Shown in pieces: positions 54,311 through 62,959 of a stretch of DNA of 64,000 nucleotides. The position numbers and the translations under genes are program-made. How positions within the stretch are numbered: the first letter of the stretch is position 1; each line of letters starts with the position of its first letter. The stretch is from Planctomycetaceae bacterium (GTDB lineage Bacteria; Planctomycetota; Planctomycetia; Pirellulales; UBA1268). The stretch spans positions 1 to 64,000 of the forward strand of contig CANHCU010000005.1 in NCBI GenBank assembly GCA_947459185.1. The letters run 5' to 3'. The notes under the pieces were generated by a model. It worked only from the letters and a program-made list of their open reading frames with translations, did no database searches and was not told the origin of the DNA.

Positions 54311-56934
54311 CGGTGAAACTCCAGGTCAAGATGCCGCCACTGATACCGCTTGAGATCCAGCGTGATCGAACGTCCGTCGATTGTCACGCCATCCACGGCC
54401 GATGCGTGATCCACTCGATCGGAGAGCTGCCTGCCAGCAGCATCGCAGGGGACGGCCCGGGCCACCTCGGCGGCACATTCCAGCCGCACCTCGCCCGCAC
54501 GGCCGGCCGATTCCAGCAGGCCAATCCGCGCCGCCACGACGCGGCCTCCCTCCTGCCTCACCGGCCCGACCGTCAGGCGCACGTTGTCGGCGACCGCCGG
54601 CTCGGCCAACACCGTCCGAAACGACGCGGTGGGCGACTCCGCCAACAGGGCAGTCGCCAGATCCCAAGGCCGTTTGAGACCGACTCCGACCGCCAACCGG
54701 TGCACGAGGCGGCCAGCTGATCTCGTCGGCGGCTGATTCGGTGCTTCGATCGGTGGCTGGAATGGCAGGATCGAATCGAGCAGGTGGGGGCTTGATCGCA
54801 CATGCCACGGGAGGCCGCCGGTGAGAATCGCCACGCGTCCGTCGCGATCGTCCGGGCTGCTGAGTTCGATGAACCAGGGGGCCGTGAACCGTCCTCGCTC
54901 GGTGGCGATCGACTGCGTGTGCAGGCTGCGATGGAGGGCGACATCCTCGTTTTCGTTCCAGGCAAAGCGGCAGGCTAGATGCTGCTCGAAGAGTGGTCCC
55001 CTGGGAGGCTCGAAGCCCCGTGCCTCGATGTCGATCAGCGCCAGAGGCAGTCCGGCGACGAGTTCGATTCGCTGAATGAACGATCCCACCTCGCGGTCTT
55101 TGTCGGCGATCAGACGGCCGCGACTCTCAATCACCTCGCCTCGTCCCTCGGCAGCAGGAATCCGCCTGATCGAGTCGGCCCGCATGTCCGAATAAACAGC
55201 CCGTTCGCTGACGTCTTCCCACGGTGTGCCCGGCGAAGGCGACGGACGAGTCGTGCGCGCCGCCAGCCGCTGCGACAGCCGATTGCCGCGGTCGGTAGGC
55301 CGCCGGACGGAGAGCAGGCCACCGGTCTGCCGGTGCACCTGAATCCGCAGCGAAGCATGTTCGAGCACGAGGTCGTCGTCGGGCCGTCGGACCGCGTTCA
55401 ACAGCGTGCCGAGCCCCCAGCCGGAGCGACCGGCCCTGACCGCGGCCCGCGGTGCCTGGGCGACGACCGAGGAGGTTTCACGGTGGAGGATGTCGCCAAG
55501 CGACTCGCGGGCGGCCATCAGGCGGCGAGCCTCGCCGCGGGCTGCGGCGACGCGGCTGGCGACGGCGTCTTGATGGCTGACTTCCGTGGAGGCTGTCGAA
55601 GGTGCGGCGGGGAGTCCAACCGGAAAGACATCCGGCTCGAAGGAGACCACCGTGCCTGCACCCGCAGTGCGGCTGAACAGCTCGGGAGCCGTGACGAAGG
55701 TCCCCAGCACGGTGCTGGCGGCACCAATCCGCCGCAGCACGTCGAACCAGGGGCTGGCGGTGCCGGCGTGGTGGGCAAACTGGATGACGGCGGTGTGGTC
55801 GTGATCCATGGCATCGCCGATCCGCTCGGGCAGGGCGAGGATCGTCTGCGCGCGGCGGGCATCCAGCGGGGCCTGGGCAACCCCGTCGATGCAGGCACCA
55901 CCGGTGCCATCCCAACGGATGCGGCTGCCACCTGGATCGGGGAGCGCCGTGCCATCGAAAAGTGCCCAGATCACACCTGTGAAGCCGAGGCTGGTGAGCA
56001 GTTGCGGCAGGATCGCCGACGAACCGCCCGTCTGCTGGGCGTACGTGACAGGGACCGTGCCCACGATCTCCCGCCACACCGCGAGTCCGCGCTCGAACGA
56101 GCCGACGATCTCCTCGGGCGTGCACTCGTCGAGGAGCTGTGAGTCGTAGCGGCCGCCCGCCGGGGCGATCGTGCCGTCCGCAGACCGTTCCCGCACGCGG
56201 GCCAACGCCGCTGGATTGGTGGCCGCGAGCTTCTCGATCAGTCCACCGGTGGCGACCAGCGTCATCGGCACCGTCGCCTGAAGCTCGCCATCCAGCGCGT
56301 CGCCGAGCGTTGACTCGGCCAGCAGAACAATGTCGAGGATCCAGACATCCACCGGGTAGTAGTGTGCCCGCGTGGACTCGAGGAATCCGTAGCATTCCTT
56401 CAGGGCCGCTCGGGCTGCCTCCTCGTCGCCGCTGATCGCGGCCCTGGCCGCCCGCACGGTCGTGTCGGCGAAGTCGGTGCCATTCAGGTCGGCGGAGGAC
56501 CGCATCCGCTGCGCCACCAGTTCGGCAAGCAATGTGGCCAGTCCAAGGGCGTGGAATTCGTCCGCCAGCCGCCCGCCCGGAAGCGGCTCCGCAATCGGGG
56601 TATCGCCAGCCAGCGCGGCCGCCGCTGCCGTGACGATGTTCGGGTGGCCTGTAACGCCACGAACCCAGCACGATCCGGCCGTGCAGAGGGCGTCGGACTG
56701 CAGGGCGAATCGGTCATCCCACGGGGCGGGCACGATGCCCAGACTCGCGCGGTCGGCCGGCGGCAGGTCAACGCTTGCCCACCGAGGCACATCGCCCACG
56801 GTGGCGATCAGCCATGGGTGCCAGGCCGCTGTCCAGGCCGATAGCAACGCGTCGGCCTCCGCCTCATCCAGCCAGGTTGGAAAATCATGGAGGGAGTGGC
56901 AGGGAAGGAACACGGTGATGCGGTCGGGTTTCAT
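54307..56934 (-). CDS. Large putative glycoside-hydrolase-like protein (GH38/GH57-like fold suspected)
   Basis: An 875-residue cytoplasmic-looking protein without signal peptide. The N-terminal half has features reminiscent of alpha-mannosidase-like barrels: ITVFLPCHSLHDFPTWLDEA, GRYDSQLLDECTPEEIVGSF, VPVTYAQQTGGSSAILPQLL, TGVIWALFDGTALPD and VIQFAHHAGTASPWFDVLRR. The C-terminal part (about 560-875) is beta-rich (VLEHASLRIQVHRQTGGLLS, EVIESRGRLI, SFIQRIELVAGLPLALIDIE), as in GH38 C-terminal sandwiches. Catalytic residues cannot be assigned with confidence, and the family call is an inference. ATG 56934; it heads the coupled operon with cmk and the acyltransferase. The longer upstream frame is non-coding. 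Confidence 0.75.
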   Translation of the reverse strand: MKPDRITVFLPCHSLHDFPTWLDEAEADALLSAWTAAWHPWLIATVGDVPRWASVDLPPADRASLGIVPAPWDDRFALQSDALCTAGSCWVRGVTGHPNIVTAAAAALAGDTPIAEPLPGGRLADEFHALGLATLLAELVAQRMRSSADLNGTDFADTTVRAARAAISGDEEAARAALKECYGFLESTRAHYYPVDVWILDIVLLAESTLGDALDGELQATVPMTLVATGGLIEKLAATNPAALARVRERSADGTIAPAGGRYDSQLLDECTPEEIVGSFERGLAVWREIVGTVPVTYAQQTGGSSAILPQLLTSLGFTGVIWALFDGTALPDPGGSRIRWDGTGGACIDGVAQAPLDARRAQTILALPERIGDAMDHDHTAVIQFAHHAGTASPWFDVLRRIGAASTVLGTFVTAPELFSRTAGAGTVVSFEPDVFPVGLPAAPSTASTEVSHQDAVASRVAAARGEARRLMAARESLGDILHRETSSVVAQAPRAAVRAGRSGWGLGTLLNAVRRPDDDLVLEHASLRIQVHRQTGGLLSVRRPTDRGNRLSQRLAARTTRPSPSPGTPWEDVSERAVYSDMRADSIRRIPAAEGRGEVIESRGRLIADKDREVGSFIQRIELVAGLPLALIDIEARGFEPPRGPLFEQHLACRFAWNENEDVALHRSLHTQSIATERGRFTAPWFIELSSPDDRDGRVAILTGGLPWHVRSSPHLLDSILPFQPPIEAPNQPPTRSAGRLVHRLAVGVGLKRPWDLATALLAESPTASFRTVLAEPAVADNVRLTVGPVRQEGGRVVAARIGLLESAGRAGEVRLECAAEVARAVPCDAAGRQLSDRVDHASAVDGVTIDGRSITLDLKRYQWRHLDLEFHR

Positions 56935-57378
56935 GCCGACGAGTTTAGCGAAAGCGGAAAGCGAAAAGTTGAACTTCTGGCCCGGTGGGCCGGGTGAACA
57001 CAAGCGACGTGCAGTCGCCAAGCAGGGGGCGGACAGGATGTCCGAGCCCGGCGCATGGAGGGGGGAGCCGGGATCGGCGGAAGCTCGACGAGCGTTGGAA
57101 TTTCGCCCTGCCAGGATTTGCACTGGTCATACGCCCCACGGCGAAAGTCCCCGCGAAGGAGACTTCTGCCGTCCTGGCGGTGCGTGACATGCGACCGCGA
57201 CCCGTCGGCACGGGCTTCGCAAACTCCCGGACACGTTGAAAACTTGCCGCGACGGGGGCCAGTGAAGAGGCCCGTTTGACACCCCGCGCACATCACTCGT
57301 AAAGTGTTGATAGAGAAGCGTTTGATACGCTTTTGAGTTCCGGTCGAATCGCATCCCAAGGATGTTTTGGAAACGGTC
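56935..57378. other. Intergenic region upstream of the pilM operon
   Basis: About 444 bases between divergent genes with no credible gene. It contains small hairpins, GCGAC-GTGCA-GTCGC (57004-57018) and CGGACA-GGA-TGTCCG (57030-57044), and a plus-strand promoter described separately. A short AAGCG/CGCTT hairpin lies near 57316-57332, in the pilM leader. Confidence 0.55.
57276..57305 (+). promoter_or_regulatory. Putative promoter of the pilM operon
   Basis: TTGACA (57276-57281) is an exact -35, followed after 18 bases by TAAAGT (57300-57305), four of six to TATAAT. It lies about 75 bases upstream of the pilM ATG and is the best promoter candidate in the window. Confidence 0.55.
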
Positions 57379-59547
57379 ATGGCCAGTGGTTCTTACGTGT
57401 GGGGAATCGATATCGGCAAATGCGCCTTGAAGGCGCTGAGGTGTCGCGTATCCACCGAGCCCAAAAAGCTCGAGGCCGTCGCCTGTGAGTACATCGAATA
57501 CCCGATGATCCTCACGCAGCCCGAGGCCGACCCGATCGAACTGGTGCAGTCGGCCCTCGAGCAACTCATCAGCCGCCACGACCTGAAGGGCGACAAGGTC
57601 GCCGTGTCAGTTCCCGGCAATCTCGGTCTGTCGAAGTTCATCAAGCTGCCGCCCATCGAGGCCAAGAAGATTCCCGACATCGTGAAGTACGAGGCTCGGC
57701 AGCAGATTCCATTTCCGCTCGAACAGGTGGTGTGGCGGTGGCAGCGGCTCGCCGGTGGGATGGAGGAAAGTGGGTTCGTGCTCGACGCCGAGGTGGCGCT
57801 GTTCGCGATGAAACGCGAACAGGTGTTCAAGGCCCTGGCTCCCCTCGCCCAGGCGGGCATCCACGTCGATGTTCTGCAGCTGGCACCGATCGCCTTGGCG
57901 AATATGGCGATATTCGACCAGTTGCCCGACCCGAAGACCCAGGATCCGGACCAGCCCGCCCCGTCGATCGCGCTGGTGTCGGTCGGGGTGGATTCGACCG
58001 ACCTGGTCGTCACCAACGGGCGACGGATCTGGCAACGGAGCATCCCATCGGGCGGCAGCAACTTCACCAAGGCCCTCGTGCAGGGAATGAAGCTCACGTT
58101 TACCAGGGCCGAAAACCTCAAGCGGAATGCCGTCAAGGCGGAAGATCCGAAGGCCGTCTTCAAGATGATGAAGCCGGTGTTCAATGAATTCGCCTCCGAA
58201 CTCCAGCGGTCGCTGAACTATTTCACCGGCACCGACCGCACGGCGACCATCGGCAAGGTGCTGCTGCTCGGAAATGCGACCAAGCTCCGCGGGCTGACGG
58301 ACTTCGTCGGACAGCAACTGCAGCTCGACGTGCAGCGGCTGGATAAGTTCAACGGATTGGAAGGGGCGTCGGTGCTGTCGAACCCGGCCTTCCGGGAGCA
58401 CCAGCTCGCGTTCGGAACCGCCTATGGCCTTGCCCTCCAGGCGGCGAACGTGGCGGACATCAGCACGAACCTGCTCCCTGATGAGATCGTTCGCGAACGC
58501 ATCATCGAATCCAAGAAGCCATGGGCCGTGGGTGCGCTGGTCGGGCTCCTGGCTGCCGCGCTGATCAATTTTTTCGGCATGTTCGCCGCCTGGACGGCTT
58601 ATGCCCCCGACCTCTACGCAGCCGCGTTCGGCAAGGCCGACGCCGTCAAAAAACAGTCGGCGGCGGCCACGGCGGCGATCGGCCAGGTGCGCGAACGGCA
58701 GGCAGCCGCCATCGCACAGCAGCAGTGGCTGGCGAAGGTGCAAAACCAGCGGTTCGAGGCGCTCGACATGGTGCGGGCAGTGCGGACGCTGCTGCCCCGC
58801 GATGAAGCGGGCGTCGTGCCGGAGAATCCGGCCGACCGGCAGGAGCTTCACATCGATCGCATGGATTGCCAGTTTTCCCCCGACCTTGCCGTCTGGTTTG
58901 GTGATTTGAAGCCGCAGTGGGCAGAAACCCATATTGCGGAGGATGCCGCGGCCGAACAAAAGGGAGCGGAGCCTCCGGAGGGTGCCGACAAACCTGCGGA
59001 TGGCGAGCAGCCCGCCGTCACTCCCGATGCGCCGGCCGGTGAGGCGGACGCCGGTGGAGAAACAGCCGGTGGAGATACGAAGACCGCGGTCACTGGTCCC
59101 ACCGGCCCCGGCTGGATCATCGAGTTGCGCGGCCATCACTTCCACAACGAACCGCGACACAAGCCTTTGGAGGGAGCGCAATTCCTGCGATCCACCCTCG
59201 TCAAAAACCTGATGGACGGCGATGGAAAGGTTACCGTTTCGGCCGGACCGCTGGCCGGACAGCAAGTGACCGTGTCCGAATTGGGCATTGGCTTCCCGAT
59301 CATCGTCGTGTCGTCGCGGATCAAGTCGGTGCGGATTCCGGTGGCAAACCTCAGCGAAGGCAGCGGTCGGCCCGCTGGAGGCATGCCTGGGGGGATGCCG
59401 ATGCGGCCCGGCACTGAGCCGACGCAGCCGCTTGAACCGCAGGATCTGTCGCTCAAGCGGTATGACTTCGTGCTCCAACTGTGTTGGCAGCCGCGGCCCG
59501 CCGGACAGGCTCCGCCACCGCCTGCTGCACCGGCCGCCGTTGAATGA
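57379..59547 (+). CDS. pilM: PilM-like pilus/secretion assembly protein with C-terminal extension
   Basis: A 722-residue protein. Residues about 1-365 are an actin-like PilM domain: YVWGIDIGKCALKALRC, VAVSVPGNLGLSKFIKLPPI, KYEARQQIPFPLEQVVWRWQ and VLLLGNATKLRGLTDFVGQQ. A membrane helix (about 378-402, ALVGLLAAALINFFGMFAAW) follows, then an Ala/Gln-rich coiled coil and a large periplasmic region; thus the protein looks like PilM joined to a PilN-like bitopic part. Low-complexity segments include EGADKPADGEQPAV and GGMPGGMPMRPG. The first gene of an operon of four or more genes; it should organise the inner-membrane platform of a type IV pilus or type II-like secretion machine. Confidence 0.88.
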   Translation: MASGSYVWGIDIGKCALKALRCRVSTEPKKLEAVACEYIEYPMILTQPEADPIELVQSALEQLISRHDLKGDKVAVSVPGNLGLSKFIKLPPIEAKKIPDIVKYEARQQIPFPLEQVVWRWQRLAGGMEESGFVLDAEVALFAMKREQVFKALAPLAQAGIHVDVLQLAPIALANMAIFDQLPDPKTQDPDQPAPSIALVSVGVDSTDLVVTNGRRIWQRSIPSGGSNFTKALVQGMKLTFTRAENLKRNAVKAEDPKAVFKMMKPVFNEFASELQRSLNYFTGTDRTATIGKVLLLGNATKLRGLTDFVGQQLQLDVQRLDKFNGLEGASVLSNPAFREHQLAFGTAYGLALQAANVADISTNLLPDEIVRERIIESKKPWAVGALVGLLAAALINFFGMFAAWTAYAPDLYAAAFGKADAVKKQSAAATAAIGQVRERQAAAIAQQQWLAKVQNQRFEALDMVRAVRTLLPRDEAGVVPENPADRQELHIDRMDCQFSPDLAVWFGDLKPQWAETHIAEDAAAEQKGAEPPEGADKPADGEQPAVTPDAPAGEADAGGETAGGDTKTAVTGPTGPGWIIELRGHHFHNEPRHKPLEGAQFLRSTLVKNLMDGDGKVTVSAGPLAGQQVTVSELGIGFPIIVVSSRIKSVRIPVANLSEGSGRPAGGMPGGMPMRPGTEPTQPLEPQDLSLKRYDFVLQLCWQPRPAGQAPPPPAAPAAVE

Positions 59548-59611
59548 ACCCGCGAGTTCCCTCACGGCTCTCCTTTCCACCCACCCATTCTCGTCAGCAA
59601 GCGTCACCACC

Positions 59612-61102
59612 ATGGCCAAGACTTCCGTTGCCGACACGGCTCGTCCCTGGTTAGCACTGCTCGCCAAGCATCATTTCTGGCTCTTGTCGCTGGTGGTTCC
59701 GCTGGTTTTGCTGCCGCTGTTATTCGTGGCGCAAGGTCAGCTCACCACCCAGATCGAGGCGGTGAGAAGGGAAATCGAGGGGCACATCTCGGCGCTCAAG
59801 AGTGTGCGACAAATTCCGCAGCATCCCAACGACTCATGGGCCAACGACATCGATTCCAGCACCATGCGGGTGAAACGCGAAACGCTCGCCGAGTGGCGGA
59901 AGTTCTGGGACAGCCAGCAGGCGATCCGCGTCTGGCCCGACTCCCTGGGCCCCGATTTTGTGAAGGCGGCCGAGACGCTCAAGTCAGATGGCAAACTCTC
60001 GCCGCGGCTGCTCGAGCGGTATCAGGACGTGGTGCGGACGCTTGTCCGGGAACTGCCCACGCGGTTGGGTGTGGAAGATGCCATGAAGGACGCCTCCGAA
60101 ACAGGGCAATCGTCCCCAAACGTCCCGATGCAGCAGACCATTCGCCCGGAGATGATTCGGCCCGGTATGGGCCCGGCGGACGGGGTTTCAGAGGTGTCGC
60201 CCTATGTCGCGACGTGGAGTTCAGAGAACCAGCAGCGGATCTTCGCGTCGTTCAATTGGGACAAGAAGCCATCCACCGCCAAGGTCTTGCTGGCGCAGGA
60301 AGAATTGTGGGTCTACGACGCGTTGTGTGACGTGGTGGCACGCATCAACAAGCCGGCCACTGGTCCACACAACGCTGCGATCTCCACCATCGACGAACTC
60401 TACGTTGGGTATCCGGCCGCTGAGGACAACCCAGGTGGCGTCGGCGGTGGCCGGGTCATTCGCATAACGGCAAATCAAATGCCCGACGGAGTGCCGCCGG
60501 ACATGATGGGCCCAGGAGGCCCGGGTGCCGCCGCGGGAAGGCCGCCCAACCCACGGTTTGAAGGGGGCCAGACGGGGGCCGCAGGGATGGGCCCTCCGGG
60601 TGGCGAAGCGGGCGCGGCAGGGCCGGTGGATCCAGAAGAGATGCTGCGGAACTGGGTCTACGTTGACTTTACCGGCAAGCCCTTGGACGCCACGCAGTTG
60701 GGGGCCGCGGTCGATTGCCAGATGATCCACCTTATGCCATTTGTGTTGCGGGTCGTGATCGATCAACGGCAGATCGACGGCTTGCTGGTTTTGCTGGCCA
60801 CCGCCAAGGTCCCGATTGACGTTCGCCAGGTGCGGATCAACGCTCCGACCTCGGGACAGGGGGCTCAGAAGGCCGTCTGGGAAGACAATGCCGCCGTCAC
60901 CTCCGATGCGGGAAGGCTTTATGACGTGACCCTTGAACTCCGTGGCACGATCGGCCTGGCCACGCCGCCGAATGAGGGAACCGTCGGCCTGGAGCCTGGC
61001 CAGGGGGATCCGGTGGCCCCGACTGAGGCGGCCGAGAAGCCTGCTCCAGTTCCCAAGGCCGCTCTCTTCCATCGGCCTACGCGTCGGAGGATTGCGTCAT
61101 GA
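59612..61102 (+). CDS. PilN/PilO-like inner membrane protein
   Basis: A 496-residue bitopic protein: short cytoplasmic N-terminus, membrane helix at about 23-43 (FWLLSLVVPLVLLPLLFVAQ), then a coiled coil and periplasmic region. The insertion PDGVPPDMMGPGGPGAAAGR is Met/Pro/Gly-rich. A later segment (MIHLMPFVLRVVIDQRQIDG, LLVLLATAKVPIDVRQVRIN) has the ferredoxin-like fold pattern of PilO/GspM. It starts 64 bases after the PilM gene and ends in an ATGA overlap with the next gene. The PilO-like role is inferred from position and layout. Confidence 0.75.
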   Translation: MAKTSVADTARPWLALLAKHHFWLLSLVVPLVLLPLLFVAQGQLTTQIEAVRREIEGHISALKSVRQIPQHPNDSWANDIDSSTMRVKRETLAEWRKFWDSQQAIRVWPDSLGPDFVKAAETLKSDGKLSPRLLERYQDVVRTLVRELPTRLGVEDAMKDASETGQSSPNVPMQQTIRPEMIRPGMGPADGVSEVSPYVATWSSENQQRIFASFNWDKKPSTAKVLLAQEELWVYDALCDVVARINKPATGPHNAAISTIDELYVGYPAAEDNPGGVGGGRVIRITANQMPDGVPPDMMGPGGPGAAAGRPPNPRFEGGQTGAAGMGPPGGEAGAAGPVDPEEMLRNWVYVDFTGKPLDATQLGAAVDCQMIHLMPFVLRVVIDQRQIDGLLVLLATAKVPIDVRQVRINAPTSGQGAQKAVWEDNAAVTSDAGRLYDVTLELRGTIGLATPPNEGTVGLEPGQGDPVAPTEAAEKPAPVPKAALFHRPTRRRIAS

Positions 61103-62955
61103 AAGCGCCTAAAATCGCGTTCAATAAGGATGCGGTGCTGTCGTTCCTGCTGCTGCATGGCGAGAAGGTCGTGGCCGCCATGGTCGCCCTGGCAGCCTGC
61201 GGCCTCGCGTGGGGCGGGGTCGGGGCGCTCCGGAACATGAGGCCCAAACCGGAGCAGCAGCCGCAAGCGATCATCGCCGATGCGGCGGCGACAGCCGAAC
61301 ACATCGAGGCTGTGAAGATCGCTCCAGACGATGAACTGACCAGCGAGAAGGGGCTCGCGGATACCGTAGCCCAATGGATCGCTCCGAAAATTGAACCAGC
61401 ACCCTCGCTGGCAATGTTCAACAAGCCTCTGTTTGGTGAACTTGCCCGGCGCAGCAGCCCCGATATTCTCCCCATCGAAGACCTGCGAGCCGTCGCGGGG
61501 GTCGCCATCTTGACACTGAAGCCCAAGCCGATCGGGGATCGACCGATCCCCGATCGCCCCCTCAATCTCGATGCCAACAACGCAGCCAAGCCCGCCAAGC
61601 CTCCGCGGGGCGGAGGCCGGGGTGGCCCAATGCAGCCGATGCAGCCACCTGACATGGGTCTGATGCCTCCCCAGCCTGACCCAGATGCCGTGCAAGGAAA
61701 GATCGTGCCGTATGTGCTCGTCACCGGTCTGATCCCCGTCGTCAAGCAGCAGGAAGAATATGAGCGGCGATTCAGAACAGCGAGCCTCCGCGACCCGAAG
61801 CTCGACACGGCAAGCTGGAGCAATTACCGGCTTGAGAAGACCGAGGTGCTGCCCGGCGCTGCCGAGAAGTGGACTCCGGTTGACATGAAAACCGTCGCCC
61901 GTCGCTACGCTGGCGACTGGGGGGGAATCCAGCCGGAACCGATGCTACCCCCACTGCTGCTTCCGCCTGAACTGGAGCGGCGGGATCCGGTGCAGTCGCC
62001 GCTGCCGTTCTGCATCCCGATGCCGCAGTTGGCAGAAGGTTCCTGGGGTTTCAACGCTCTGCATCCCTGGTTTGCCGATTTTCTTCAGCGCGATGCTGCC
62101 GCTCGCAAGACGCTGGCCGAGGCCGAGGCCGAGAAGGCGGCAGTGAACACGAATGTCTTCGGTGGAGCCACGGGCGGCCCGCCGACCGGTGGCTTCGGGC
62201 CGACGGGCACCGATGGGGCCGGGATAACGCCGGGAATGATGCCAGGCGCGGACGGGCAGGGCACTCAGGGCCCGCTGGGGCCGGAGTATCGCCTGTTCAG
62301 GTTCATCGATCTTTCGGTCATGCCGGGGCGGACATACCGCTACCGGGTCAAGGCGGTCTGTTGGAACCCGAATCTCAACATGCCGAGCCGTCACCTCGTG
62401 GACGCTGAGATCGCAAAACAGCCCACCCTCGAATCCCCCGAGAGTAACGCCACCTCGCCGGTTGTTGTGCCCGACGGCACCCGCATGCTCGTGCAGCCTC
62501 TGAAGAAGCAGGAACTCAAGCGACTGAAGCCAGGCACGGTGGCCACGATGATCCTCGGCGAAAAGCCAAACGGCGGTTCGCTTGCCTTGCGTTCGCTGCT
62601 GCTTGAGGCGGGAGGCATCGCCAACGTCGATCCGTCTCAGAACAAGCGTGGTGATGCCCGTTCGCGGGGCGATGCGATCGTCACCGACCGAGTGCTCCTC
62701 GACGTCCGCGGCAAACTCGAGGATCGCGCGGAGACGAGGACGGGCAAGCCGACGCCGCCGCCCGAGCCGCTTGAGATGATCTTTCTGCGGCCCGATGGCA
62801 CCTTCGAGGTCGCCTCCTCGGCGGATTCGCAACAGTCCATCGACCGTTATCAGCTCACGTTGCCGGCCGAAGACGCAGGAGCCGCGGCCGGCACCGGTCA
62901 GCCCCCGGCTGCAGGCGAGTCGCCGTTTGGCAACCCTTTCGCACCCAAAAGATAG
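61099..62955 (+). CDS. Bitopic membrane protein of the pilM operon (PilP-like position)
   Basis: A 618-residue protein with one membrane helix near 23-42 (VVAAMVALAACGLAWGGVGA) and a large periplasmic part. Two Met/Pro/Gly-rich stretches stand out: RGGPMQPMQPPDMGLMPPQP (about 174-193) and a Gly-rich segment near 350-395. A segment FIDLSVMPGRTYRYRVKAVC, with ARHLVDAE-like context, resembles a fibronectin/beta-sandwich domain. It overlaps the previous gene by four bases (ATGA). No known family is recognised; a periplasmic linker between platform and outer-membrane secretin is a guess from position. Confidence 0.75.
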   Translation: MKAPKIAFNKDAVLSFLLLHGEKVVAAMVALAACGLAWGGVGALRNMRPKPEQQPQAIIADAAATAEHIEAVKIAPDDELTSEKGLADTVAQWIAPKIEPAPSLAMFNKPLFGELARRSSPDILPIEDLRAVAGVAILTLKPKPIGDRPIPDRPLNLDANNAAKPAKPPRGGGRGGPMQPMQPPDMGLMPPQPDPDAVQGKIVPYVLVTGLIPVVKQQEEYERRFRTASLRDPKLDTASWSNYRLEKTEVLPGAAEKWTPVDMKTVARRYAGDWGGIQPEPMLPPLLLPPELERRDPVQSPLPFCIPMPQLAEGSWGFNALHPWFADFLQRDAAARKTLAEAEAEKAAVNTNVFGGATGGPPTGGFGPTGTDGAGITPGMMPGADGQGTQGPLGPEYRLFRFIDLSVMPGRTYRYRVKAVCWNPNLNMPSRHLVDAEIAKQPTLESPESNATSPVVVPDGTRMLVQPLKKQELKRLKPGTVATMILGEKPNGGSLALRSLLLEAGGIANVDPSQNKRGDARSRGDAIVTDRVLLDVRGKLEDRAETRTGKPTPPPEPLEMIFLRPDGTFEVASSADSQQSIDRYQLTLPAEDAGAAAGTGQPPAAGESPFGNPFAPKR

Positions 62956-62959
62956 GCTG

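Noticed and set aside
57607-59667. Minus-strand 686-residue frame opposite pilM
   Set aside because: It is antisense to recognised PilM motifs, with no ribosome binding site and no motif of its own.
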